This document shows positions 37,553-48,832 of a stretch of DNA of 64,000 bases, piece by piece (position 1 is the first letter of the stretch; each line of letters opens with the position of its first letter). Source of the stretch: Planoprotostelium fungivorum (lineage: Eukaryota; Evosea; Variosea; Cavosteliida; Cavosteliaceae); the NCBI GenBank assembly GCA_003024175.1, contig MDYQ01000081.1, forward strand, positions 62,001 to 126,000, written 5' to 3'. Both the position numbers and the translations under genes were made by a program. Under the pieces are notes generated by a model, which searched no databases, was not told the origin of the DNA, and saw only the letters and a list, made by a program, of their open reading frames with translations.

Positions 37553-37879
37553 ATGCAGCCGTTTGTTGTTGCCGCCTTCCTCTCTCTTCTGGCCTCCTCT
37601 CAGGCAACCGTCTTGGTAGTCACCACCTACTCCACCAGCAGCTGCACGGTCCCCATACAGACTGCAAGCTACCCCACTGGATGCCAAGGCAGCGGACAGA
37701 ACTCTTTTCAGACTCTCATCGACGGCGAGTCCATTTACACTGCCACCTACAAAGTGTTTTCCAATAGTGGGTTCTGCGAGAGACATTCTCTATCAACAAT
37801 AACATCATCAGCACAGATCTTCTCTTCGTCTCTTCCTTTTTATTTCTCTTGTGTCTTCTTCAACAGTGGTTCTACGTAA
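37553..37879 (+). CDS. Small secreted protein, unknown (up to 108 aa)
   Basis: Seen: MQPFVVAAFLSLLASSQATV is a clear signal peptide. A Thr/Ser/Tyr-rich region with spaced cysteines follows (TTYSTSSCTVPIQTASYPTG then CQGSGQNSFQTLIDGES). The frame is open to 37879, but the last 13 codons run antisense into the final exon of the DNAAF5 homologue. An intron or an earlier end is therefore possible. No family was recognised. The start lies 270 bp after the tRNA. Confidence 0.5.
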   Translation: MQPFVVAAFLSLLASSQATVLVVTTYSTSSCTVPIQTASYPTGCQGSGQNSFQTLIDGESIYTATYKVFSNSGFCERHSLSTITSSAQIFSSSLPFYFSCVFFNSGST

Positions 37880-40800
37880 CGACCGGGATTTCGGTGACTT
37901 TTCATCGCATCTTCCAGATCGCTCCTGACTGCCTCCCTCACTCTTCCCTCCGCCATCATCTACAACGCTCCGTCAAAATCCCTGAAAAATCATCCATCTA
38001 CAACGCACCTCGCTCAAGACGTGGTATACGGCCTTCTGCACACCGTCACGGGTATCGTCCAAGTGCAGAACCAGCGATCTACACAGTTGTAGATTGTCAT
38101 CGTGGGGGCTGTGGGTGTCCAGAGGGGCTAACAAATGGACGGCCGAGATCCTCACGGTTTCATCTTGGTCATTGAAACGTTTCGATAGACTCTGTGTCAG
38201 GTGATGTCTCGTGTCTGAATGGGTCAGTGGCGGGTTGTAGATGGATGAGATCACCTGTGGAGAGGGGAATATTGTGAGTGAGAGAGAAGAGGGAGGAGAG
38301 AGAGGAGATAGCTCGAAGACGGACCTATTAGACGTCAGTATGGTTTGAGGTGATGAGATGGTGTCGTGATGAGATGGTGAGACGATGTGAGGTGTGGTGT
38401 GAAGAGGTGGTGTGATGATGTGATGAGATGATGTGAGACGATATGAGTTGGTGTGAAAACCGCTGATGATGCGTTCGAGAGATGCGATGATGCGGTTGCT
38501 CACTTGTGGATCGTCATCATCCATCAGCGATTCCAACAATCTGACAAAAGTTCCATCGATCGTTCCATCTACAACGAGACATTCTCTCAATATCATCTGA
38601 AATTTCTCCGACTTTTCTGCAGCCAAGAAGATCTTCACCATGACATCGACACCTTCTCTACGTAGCTCTGCGGCATTACGCCCCCCTATCATTTCATTCA
38701 TCTACAACGAGCCATTTATCCTCACCTGACCAGATCAAGATGGGTCTGAGTACCTCCTGCAGTAACGTGACACACAGTTTCGACGAATTTTCTTCGAAAT
38801 TTCTGGAGCTGATGTCCACAATACGGCCGACGATGAGCAACCCCCTGTCACAAATATTTAGTCCCCCACATGCACACCCCTCACCCCTTCCTGTGTACAT
38901 GCTCGCTCTTCTTGTCCGTCACTTTCTTCAGTGGACCAATCAATTGGACCTCCTGACTAGTGATGACGTCACTATCTTCCGTGTAGGTCAACACGCTGTG
39001 TATGCTCTCTAAAACGTAAGAGGTATGCCTCGCATCTAACGGAGATAAATCCAGCTGGGGAATGTCAATCTACAACGTTGTAGATGTTATCACCTTTTCG
39101 AATATTTTGTCGGAGGTTAAGTCTTTCAAGAGGTTCGTCATGTCCTTCTTTCCTTCTTCCGTGAGTGATAATTCTTTCAGCGAGCGCTCCAACTGTCTCT
39201 ATCAATCCACAACATTGTAGATGTCCTCCCACCTCGCCGACATTTTTCCCACTCATTTTGTTGTTCTTGCAGGCTGATATGGTAGACAGCAGAAGGTTCA
39301 TTATCAGCGACGAATTTTCTCCGAATTCTCCCGAACGGGAGGACAGATAAGCTACGGTATCCAACGAAGACTCTAAGACCTGAAGACTGGATTCCGCCGA
39401 ACTACACGTTTGTAGACACTCGACATCTGTCAGAAAATCGCGAAAATTCTCACTCTCACCTTCATGATGGTTCGAGCGTGCTGCTTCAGTTTCATTTGAT
39501 TGAAACCGATGAGAAGATGGTGAAGCAGTCGAACGAGTCTGGATACATCACCCGTCGACATCAACTGTGACGTGTCAGAAATTTCACGGAAATCTGTGAT
39601 CACGTGATCTCTCATCTGGCTTTGTCGTCTGCCCTCGATCATGGCCAACAATAGGGGTACGTAATTCGATCCATCTACAACGCAGCCGATGTAGGCACAT
39701 GCCGCATCGATCTGATGATGTCACGTCGACATATCTCTACTTCTCACCATCTTCTTTGAAGGTTCTTCCGTCGTCTCTCTGGCTATGGACAATTGTAAGA
39801 GAAATCTGTCAAATTTCATTCGTCTACATCGTTGTAGATGACCGATACTCCACCTCTCGTCCAAAAGTCCCACGAAATTGGGATGTGCGTAGAATACGCA
39901 TGATGATAGGACAGCGATACCCCTCCACCTCTTCTCTTGCGTCCAATCTTGTGCTTCATCCATGCATCGAGCCAAGAGGTGAGTCACGTGACTATCGATG
40001 AGAGCCGAAACACCGGAATTCAGCTGGTAGGGTGAGTCCATCTACAACGACGTAGATGGATGAATACCTCGGTCAATACGTCGACGCGATCGCCCAAGAG
40101 TTCTCTGATCGCAGAGTCCGGAGATTTCTGTGAAATTTCTGGGAGGGTGGAGTGCTCCTCGGCTAAAAATAGATCACCCATCTTCTGTAGACTTTTCCTA
40201 GAAATTTCCCTGACGCTGGGCAGGGCATCGTGACACAACATCAACAAGATATAGAACACCTGTCGTCCATCTACAACGAGCCTCTCTCAATCTCTCACCT
40301 TCTCACGGAAATCTCTCCTGTCGAAAATTTCCACAGGACTCCAGGTCATCCACTGAGTTAAGACGTGCACGAGCACCTCCCTGTTCTTCACAACTCCATC
40401 TTGTCCCATAGCCTCGAGCGCGGGAAGAAAATTCCAAGAATCTTCCGCCCTGGCTCCGTCCTGCACCAAGCTGCGGCTGCCAGCACACGATATGAGCGTG
40501 CGGAAACATTCTAAAGTGGTCTGTCTGACTGCAGTCTTCTTGTTTGTCAGATTTGAACCGAGGCACCTACGACAAGTTTGCGTCGCAAAAGATTGTGCCA
40601 CCCACCTGCATAGGGAGACGGCTACCGCACGGCTCTCGTGGCTGATCTACAACGAGTCACTCGATGAGGATGAGATGACGTGAACACCTGTTGGATGGAA
40701 GAGGGGGAGTCGAACGTGTTGCCCGGGTTTAGAGATCGCATGATGCTGATGGACAGAGTGCACGTCTCCTGGAGATGGTCGTATGAGATCGGGTGGAATG

Positions 40801-41440
40801 AATGGAAATCATACCTTCTTGATGTCGTCGAAAGAATCGATGGCACCAGCTCTCACGATGGAGAGCAGTTGAGTGATGTTGGTTTTGATGATGTCTTCGT
40901 GGGTCTGTGGGATGGATTTGTGAAGTAATTGAACGATGAACAACTGTGGAGGGTGAGATGCCACGGAAAGAATGCATACGAAGATCGAAGACTCACTTTG
41001 ACCTCTTCCCTCTCTTCGAAGCGATTGTTGACGATCTTGGAGGCGATGAGAGGTAATATGGAAGAAACAAGGAAAGTCGTCCGTTGGTTATTTTTTTGAC
41101 TCCTTTGACCGCGATAATCGACGAGACTGTGGATGATTTAGAGTGTACGATTGGGAAGATGGACACACCATATGAGGATCGACAGAGCGTATTCCCTGCA
41201 GGTATCGACAGGATCGTTGATGGAGGTGCGTGCTAGCACGTCTTGAAAATGTGATGTGAGTTCTTCGACTGTATCTGAAACATGTACGTCTTGTTTAGAC
41301 GACAAGAGAGGTGGCAATGTGTTGACCGTCTTCTTTAGGGCATTAAGTCTGATCGGTTTCGATGTGTCCGACATCAATAAGAGACTGGGTTCTATCGTGT
41401 TGAACAAACTCTTCCCCGCATCATTCCCCTCCATCATCAA
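37840..41440 (-). CDS. DNAAF5: DNAAF5 (HEATR2) homologue, HEAT-repeat dynein assembly factor
   Basis: Known: DNAAF5 helps preassemble axonemal dynein arms in the cytoplasm. Seen: about fourteen exons encode HEAT helices throughout. Family-matching pieces include FYILLMLCHDALPSVREISR, ARCMDEAQDWTQEKRWRGIA (the human protein has DITDWVVGTR), LSKRFNDQDETVRISAVHLL and LQLCRSLVLHLDDTRDGVQK (human RELLVHLDDPERAIQ). The last exon is EGRVREAVRSDLEDAMKSHR (human LLVREAEAVIHKHRS). The stop is at 37840, past a 52-nt intron that carries GCGTTGTAG at both ends. The start MMMEGNDAGKSLF is placed at 41440. Many introns contain CTCGTTGTAGATGG in the sense direction. One copy of the word lies in an exon (38567-38575, encoding LVVDG). 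Some exon joins are uncertain. Confidence 0.8.
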
Positions 41441-41606
41441 CTATGGTCGATCAGATGCGCTGCTTTTAACCCAATCTCTCTGTAGATTAAGTCACGTGAC
41501 CCCCTAATGAAAAATAAATGAATTATTCACCACCGACAAGATGCATCTTCAAAAACCTCTTTTATATACAAGAGCAATTAACCTCTTTTGCCTGTCTCTC
41601 GACTGT

Positions 41607-41910
41607 TCAATACGCTGAAGACCTCAGCTGCGCTCGCCAGTGTTCCTCCTCTTCTCGGATGCTCTCCAGCATGGGCTTGAGAGATAGATTGGGACACCTG
41701 TGGAAGAGAGCTCCCTGAGACTCGAACCATTCCAACTGCATCTCAGTTAGACCTCACCCAAGAGGTCGATGCCTTCACCTCCAACTGTGAGTGGTGCCAT
41801 CTGGCGTTAGACCTCATCTTCTGAAGGGCCATCTTGGCTCGTGTTCTTCGGTTGAGCTCGTGCTGCATGATGGAAGAACCTTTCACTTTGGTGTAAGTCA
41901 GGCGGTCCAT
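41607..41910 (-). CDS. Small basic/acidic protein, 86 aa, one intron
   Basis: Seen: ATG ending at 41910 opens MDRLTYTKVKGSSIMQHELN, continuing RRTRAKMALQKMRSNARWHH then SQLE. A clean 43-nt GTGAAGGC..GATGCAG intron (phase 0) joins LEWFESQGALFHRCPNLSLK then PMLESIREEEEHWRAQLRSS. The stop is at 41607. The N-terminal half is basic, the C-terminal half acidic and helical. Frame continuity across a typical intron supports a real gene. I do not recognise the family. Confidence 0.55.
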
Positions 41911-42788
41911 AGTTTGTCTTTGCGATAAGTTTGTGAAGGCAGAATGAATAGATTCTGATAGATCTTCTCATATCCGACCTCCCACGCTAACTAACGGGTG
42001 GTCCACGCTATGCTACCGCTGGACTCCTTAATTGTTATATCAATTCATTTGCAAAGCATCAAACTCTCCAAAAGGTGGGCGTATTCGTCACCTTAAGTGG
42101 ATCACAAGACAAGCTCCCAAATCCAGGAGGTCCTCGAGAACAATTTCAACATCACAGATCTTTCGAGTCTGTCGTTGGACCAGCGTCAGGTTGACAGCGG
42201 CTCGTCCAGCATTTGGAGGATGTCTGTCCCTTTGAGCCCTCTTTGAGTCGAGAGGTGAAAAGTGTGACGCTGCGTGGTGGTGAAAGGGATGTTTTCGATT
42301 TTAGGTTGAAGGGAGGCAGGGACGTGCATATTCATAACGCGTTCCACTACCCAGGGCGTGGTCTTGGTTGCAGAAGAGCTCATCGCAAGTCATCGACTGC
42401 CGTTCGTCTCAGTAGAAGTGACGGTGTGATTCATTGGCCCGGGCCGGAACCTCTTTACTCATTTAGCCATGACACCTGCGAGTTACAAAGCTGACGGCCT
42501 CAAATCGAAGATCATACCACCGGTAGACCTTGTAACTGCTCTTCTGTTCCTCACACGGAACACATTCAAATAGACAACTATACCTATTCGTGTATTTGAC
42601 GGTGACGCAATAGCTAAGGACGACGACTGTTCAGCTCTTCAATCGATCAGGGAAAGTCGTATAGAGGAGAGTTCATCAGCTACAGACAAAATTGTGACGC
42701 GTGTACTTTGTAACCCTCATTGGTGTTTGTCGGTACTTTTTTTTGCTTTTCATCATCTGAGCTCAACCATCGCCGGTATAGCCGAACG
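41911..42788. other. Unresolved region, possible small gene near 42080-42500
   Basis: Coding-looking blocks overlap on opposite strands. On the plus strand (about 42117-42246) one frame reads QIQEVLENNFNITDLSSLSL. On the minus strand (about 42100-42383) two frames read NMHVPASLQPKIENIPFTTT and TRKICDVEIVLEDLLDLG. They need an intron or shift to join. Neither has a recognised domain, so no gene is called. The last 290 bp would hold the GAPVD1-like promoter. Confidence 0.3.
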
Positions 42789-45700
42789 ATGCCCCACAGT
42801 GATGGGGAGAGATGGGAGGACACACACGATGATGCACTTCCATCAGAAGCTCTTGTTCGTCAGATCCAGAGGAACCAACTGGACAAGTTGAAGGACAGAG
42901 CAGATACGAATCCGATACGATTGATCAACACAACACGATCAAACTCTTCCATTCGTGGGAGAAGGAGGGGACAATTACCTTCTCAACGGTCAGATAAAGG
43001 TACACCCTCTCTTTTCCAGGGTCAACAGCTGGCGAGATTACAAGAGCTTTTAAAGGCGGAAGCATTAGAAGACGAAGCAGGTGAGGGGTAATATCATCTA
43101 GAATCACCGACGATTCGATCAGATGAGAACACGTTAGGCTCGGTTCATAGGAGAACCTTCGACTGTTCGCAGAAATTATCCGTCATCAGTGTGTAGTCAT
43201 AGATACATCTCACCTCGATCTGATGTGAAATCATCGCAGCCGGTCAGATCAGAGACTACGACAAATTCTTCTCTTCTCCGGGCCAGTTTCGTTTCGACGC
43301 AGAGGTTGGAAGAGGATTAGGAAAGTCCAATGCAGACAATTACATCGCAGGAGTGCCTCCAGAGATACGCCACGTGAGTCCTCGAGACCCCTCCTTCCTC
43401 TCCATCACATCTACCCATCTCATGATCTGATGAAAACAGAATTTAGAAGATCTACTGACGTTGATAAGAATCGATCCCACCTATCTAGGTCAGTGGTTAG
43501 AGGTTTCATTATCTCATTGACATCTGTACAGGAGGTGCTCTGTTACGAGCTGGTCTGTTGAAGGGGAGACAGTCGAATAATCTGTGGCTGTGTCAAGCCA
43601 TAGTTATATCCGTCTACAACTGCTGTTCTACCCCCACCGATGAGCGTCTCCTTCTCAACATGATCGAGGTGTGACGTCGATTCATCATCACGATCACCGA
43701 TCGGTGTGTACTGTGATCATCATCGACCACGATCGTGATGGTGATCGCGATCAGAAGGTGGTGCGATGTCATTCTAAATTTTCGACAGAGTCTGTGTCTG
43801 TTAGAATACGCCATTGACAAAGACTCGAAATCCAACAAGCGTCAAGAGTCTTTTCCCATCTTGCTTCTCAACACGTACATGCAGTGAGTGTCTCGTTGTA
43901 GATGGACAATTCACCCGAAGGACAGGTACACCTACGCTCGTTCTTTCATGTCAGCCGTGATGAAGGATCTCGTAATGGAAGTCACACAAGACACGCTGCT
44001 AAATTTAGAACCAGACCAAGAGAAGGTGATGTAGATTTCTGAGAAAATTTCCAGAAATTTCCTGACGTAACTAGAATGCAGTGATCGTCGGGCAGACGAA
44101 GGGACTGCAGACGATACGTAACACGAATTCCATACAGAATTTCGTCGACGAATTGGCCGTCGCGTTCATCAACACCATTGTAGATCGCATAGAGAGGTGT
44201 GACATTTCCACGAAATTTCAACCCGCTCACCCACGTCAGCCTGCCCTACGGACTACGATACATCACCCGTGTCATCCATCAGTGAGATGTCTCGTGAGAT
44301 ATCGTACGTAAATCCGATTCTCGTACAGGTTAGAAGAGAGTGACGTCATATCTACCGTTGTGTACGTCATTCTAGAGAATTTCTTTCTTCAAGGTTTCAT
44401 TCGGCCAGAGGTGTACGGCATCAGCTACGGACTCTCTCGACTATCCAAGACGAATTTATTATCTGTGAGTGACGTCATCACACGTCACACTCCAAAAGTC
44501 TCATGTAGTCAATCTACAACTGACGTTCTATTTATAGATCGCGAGATCGATGTCTCTCATTTGGAATGGCTTTGGGAATGAGAAGATGATAGAGAGATTC
44601 GGGCCTGAAGTGTTCGATAAGATCAGTCACTACTGTCATCAGATCGTGCAGGTGCGTACAGTCTTGTATGATCCGATGAAATGTCGACGAATTTTCAGGT
44701 TCCCACCGTCAATGACTATTACAGTTCCATACTGGTCAACGGTGAACCATCCCAAATTTCTTCCAATTTTCCACCGATTTTCTTCGAATCTTCTCATCGT
44801 TGACACGAACCAGAGACGAACCAGAGACATTCCAAAAACTCCCCCACCTCACAGAATGTCTCTGTGTCTTTCACTGACTTCTCTCACCTGCTCGATCTGT
44901 TCAACCAAAATGCAGAGAACGACTCGTTCTACACTCTTGTAGATTCAGTCAAGGAGCATTTCGACACCATGACGAATAATCACGGAAAATTCATGATCCT
45001 CAAGGTGTGGTCGTCTCCGAAGAAACGTGCCAGCACGATCGAGGTGGGTTTCCCGCCACGAAAAATATTCAAATTTCAAAGGTGGAGCCACTTCCCGCCA
45101 ACGCTTCCCGTCAGGTTGTCGTGCAGTGTAAATCGATGCTGTCGTGTCTTCTCATGCAATCGGATTATGTGTGCGGCTACCTGTCACACCCGATCTGTCA
45201 CATCCTCGAACACCAGTTGGCGGTGAGTTTGTAATTTGAAATCGGCGAGAGGTGATCGTACCAGCGTAACCGTTTGGATGCGTCGCACGTGGCGGCTGCA
45301 GGATTGAACCAGACGATCTTCATGTTGAAGAAGTTGCCTCAGAGCTACCAGAACGAGGACTTTCAGTTATTACTGAAGGAGATGGAGGAGGTGAAGATTT
45401 TAGGTTTTTATGTGGCGCGTTGTAGATGAAAAAATTAGGATTACGAGACGAGAAAGGCGACGAAGGCGAAGGAGAGGATGTCTGCTCTGTCCCTTCTCAA
45501 TCGAATGCAACGGAGCGTTGTAGAGGTGAGATTAAAATCGATCGAACAGTATTTTATTTACGTTTTGTCCAGATGGAAGCCGTGAAGGACTCACACGCGG
45601 AATTTCTGGCTTACATCAAGATGAGGCAATTGAGAGAAAAAGTATTGCAAACGGTCGAAGAAGAGTGAGCCATCTCGCGGATCTTTCCGCATCCCTCCCG

Positions 45701-47230
45701 CTCAACTCCACCAGGTTCGTCGCCCAATTCGATGCTTCGGTCGCTCGTTTAGTGAAAGTCCAGAGGAGTGCAGACAAGCAGGCCGACTTCTTCTGTTTTT
45801 GTACAGTCAACGTGGACACAGAGAGAGAAGTGAGATGCACAAAGTGTGCCACCAAGAGGAGATCGGTGTCTAAATTTATAGATTTGGTGAGTCATGCATC
45901 AGTCGTTCTATCTCTTGTCATTTATCCTATGAAACGTGAATAAAATAATTTTAATGTCTTTTATTTGGGATGTACGCTGAAATTCATCCAGGCAAGAGAC
46001 GTTGTCATAACGGATCCTACTTTCAGCTCAGCTCCTCCAGGTACGTACCGTACATACGAGAGATTTCCCTGAAATTTAACAGGCGAGATCGATGCCGCCA
46101 TACGTATCTACGAACGACATCTCATCTTACGTCTGTTCAATTCGTGCGTTGTAGATGGATGAATGATGAATTGATCGTTACGTAGCACTTTTATGATCTG
46201 TCAGAGTGACGTGGAATTTGGGAAGATGTTACAGCAGAAGGCTGTCACTTGTACTCTATCGGATATGGGAATTCCATCGAATTACAGACATCAATCACCG
46301 TGGCAACCGACGCAGAAAGGTGATGCGCATCGCATCATTGACATGACGTCATCACATCGATCATCACACCGATCACGTCGAAGATCGTCCCATCCATCAC
46401 ATCCATCATCACATCCATCATCACATCCATCATCACATCCATCATCACATCCATCATCACAAAATGATATAGAAGAGCCCTTAGAACTGAGAACATCACA
46501 GAATTGATGAAACTGAACACATACAAATCACCACACGAGAAGATGAAATGCATCATGACTGCATGGACAATCCTCTTCAATGCGGTAAAACCACTGGGAG
46601 AAGCTGGACCTGACATCTATCTGCCCATCATGGTATACACTCGAAATCTCACTGAAATATCATTGAAATCTCACAGAGCTGGATCATCCTCTGCTGCAAG
46701 CCCACCCACCTCCTCTCCAATATCATGTGAGTCTCCTCTTTCGAATTTTGAATCTCCCGCCGAATTTGAAATTCAAATCTCCCGCCAGTTTCATCTCCAT
46801 GTGCGCCACCATCGATGCCACGGAAGAGATCGCCCTCGTCAATTTTAAATCTTCCATTGAAATTATAAGGGACGTCGGCCATCTACAACCAGGCAACTGG
46901 GTGGCCGGTATCTTGACCAACAAACGAGGAGAGAGGATACAGTCTGGACAGAAGGAGATAGAGAGGAAGATGATACAGCAGAAAGAGGCAGCCGAGAGGA
47001 GGGAAGAGAGGTGCAGAGAGATCAGGAGGTCCGGAGTGCCGGTGAGTTCGAGAGATGATGGATCGCACGATCCCATCTGATTCGATGATGGACGACGTTG
47101 ACGCTGGCAGGTCACCATCAGTCAGTTGAACCTCTTAGACGCCTTGGGAGGGTTGACGGAAGATGCATTGTCACCCACCTTCGCCGACCACAGGAAGAGG
47201 ACTGTGGTGCAAATTGGATCGAACAAATAA
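42789..47230 (+). CDS. GAPVD1/RME-6-like protein: RasGAP plus VPS9 domain
   Basis: Known: GAPVD1 (Gapex-5, RME-6) couples a Ras-GAP domain to Rab5 activation by a VPS9 domain in endocytosis. Seen: a basic N-terminus, then a RasGAP module (LLTLIRIDPTYLGGALLRAG, LLLNMIESLCLLEYAI, TYARSFMSAVMKDLVMEVTQ, FIRPEVYGISYGLSRLSKTN). The C-terminal VPS9 domain reads SPHEKMKCIMTAWTILFNAV, PDIYLPIMSW, then IILCCKPTHLLSNIIFIS. A coiled tail (KEIERKMIQQKEAAERREER) ends IGSNK at 47230. More than fifteen introns are present. At 45419 the acceptor is GCGCGTTGTAG|ATG, and at 46146 an intron starts GTGCGTTGTAGATGG. The finger loop reads FPILLLNTYMQ with no evident arginine, so GAP activity is doubtful. Confidence 0.85.
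46397..46460 (+). repeat. 12-bp tandem repeat (ATCCATCATCAC)n in an intron
   Basis: About five copies of a 12-bp unit lie in an intron of the GAPVD1-like gene, next to CATC-rich simple sequence from 46350. Frames across it read SSHPSSHPSS or VMMDVMMD on the two strands and are not genes. Confidence 0.9.
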
Positions 47231-47308
47231 ATGTTGAAAAGTCGATCGAATTCCCAGACGTACGAAAAAAAACAGACGGAGATCACATTATTTCAGACAG
47301 CGAACATC

Positions 47309-48662
47309 ATGCCACGTGTGCCGAGAGGAAAGCAAGTGCACAGCAACAGAAGAGGAACTGCTCATAGACAGAGAACACAGAATGCACCACATAGAGCTCC
47401 AGAGATGAGCGATGCTAACAAGAGGATCCTCTTACATCTCATCGCTCCTTACGTCCCCAACATCTACAAGCTTAGAGGTGTCTGCAGAGTGTGGCGTGAC
47501 GAACTAGACAAAGAGGATGCATGGAGGACCATCTGCAAGGGCATCTACCCTGTCTGGACGTGTCCCTACCAGAAGTCGAATGGTCAAAGATACACAAGAG
47601 AATGTGAGATCGTTCATTTACGAAGGAGGACAAATATATTCACTCGTCACAGAGTTGAGAAGCGTATCTATGGTCAAGAGCTGCTGATGAAAGCCGGACT
47701 CAGCATGATGAAAATGATGGGGGGCCTGGGACGTCCCATCGTCCTCAAACCTGGCTTGGGCTTGGAATCTAATTCTGATTCTGAAGATGAAGATGATTTC
47801 GGCTGGCCCAAAACAACTGAAGAGGTCCCCATCGGCACTAAGATCGAACTGTTTGAGGCCAGGGAGAGATACACGAGAGGTTGTCGCGATCCCAGAGTTG
47901 CATTCTTGAGAGATGTCATCCGCTACGACAAACAATTTCAACACAAGGCATACTATGAGACGTTCGACAGAGAAGGACTCCTGGGTGAGAGACGATCTCA
48001 AATGCAGGATGGATGCATGGACTGAATGATGAACAGAGGGAGACATCTACACTTTGGATGGAAGACGTTACGAATTCAAACGTTGCATTCCATCCAGAGA
48101 CGCTCACATGTTCCACAGCTACTCGGATGGAGAGGAGTCCTCTAGCTCTGAAGACGATGGCATCGATGAGCTCTCCTTCTACGTGCCAGGCTCCAAAAAC
48201 CACCTCCACTGCCTCCACTACCCCCTCTCATCCGGTAATCATCATCGAAATCATCCGATCGAGATGGAATCTCATATCTAATGTTTCACATCAGATGACA
48301 TAGAGACGTTGGCTTCTTTCCTCGGCATCAAAAGAGACGGACCGTCTGCCGTTCCAATCGGCTCCACGAAAGACAAGATGTGGCTGGCTGCCATCGACAT
48401 CCTGACGGGTGGCCCACAGAGGGCCGACGCCACAGACGACGCCATCTTTGACCTCCTCTATATCGATCGAGAGAAAGACGACGACGAATATGGATCTGAG
48501 GATGACGAAGACATGGAGGACGATGAAGACATGGAAGACTATTACGATGATGATGATGATGATGATGTTGGAGAGCTGTCAGAGGAGACTTTGAGGAAGA
48601 TGAAGCTCGTGGAGATGATGTTGGGTGATGCTGTGAGGAGAGGACTGCTCCCAGGTAAATAA
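47309..48662 (+). CDS. F-box protein with acidic C-terminus
   Basis: Seen: the likely start is MPRVPRGKQVHSNRRG at 47309, although the frame is open upstream to 47231, only one base after the GAPVD1-like stop. An F-box-like motif follows (ANKRILLHLIAPYVPNIYKL then RGVCRVWRDEL). The long middle part has basic and acidic clusters (SNSDSEDEDDFGWP). After two introns (about 47983-48037 and 48235-48297) the C-terminus runs SFLGIKRDGPSAVPIGSTKD, then WLAAIDILTGG. An Asp/Glu run (YDDDDDDDVGELSEETLRKM) precedes the end GLLPGK. No substrate-binding repeats were found. Probably an SCF subunit. The extreme closeness to the upstream gene leaves almost no room for a separate promoter. Confidence 0.7.
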
Positions 48663-48832
48663 ATGCACAGACGATCCATACAGTGAAATGTCTCTCATCT
48701 CTACTGCAAGCCTTCGGTAGAAAGGTTGTATTTTGTGTTCGATATTGCCTTTCTGCTCTGTAGAAGAACGCAGACAAGAGAGAGCTCCAGACAAGTAGAC
48801 TGACACCTCATTCGGAACAGCCCAGCGACACG

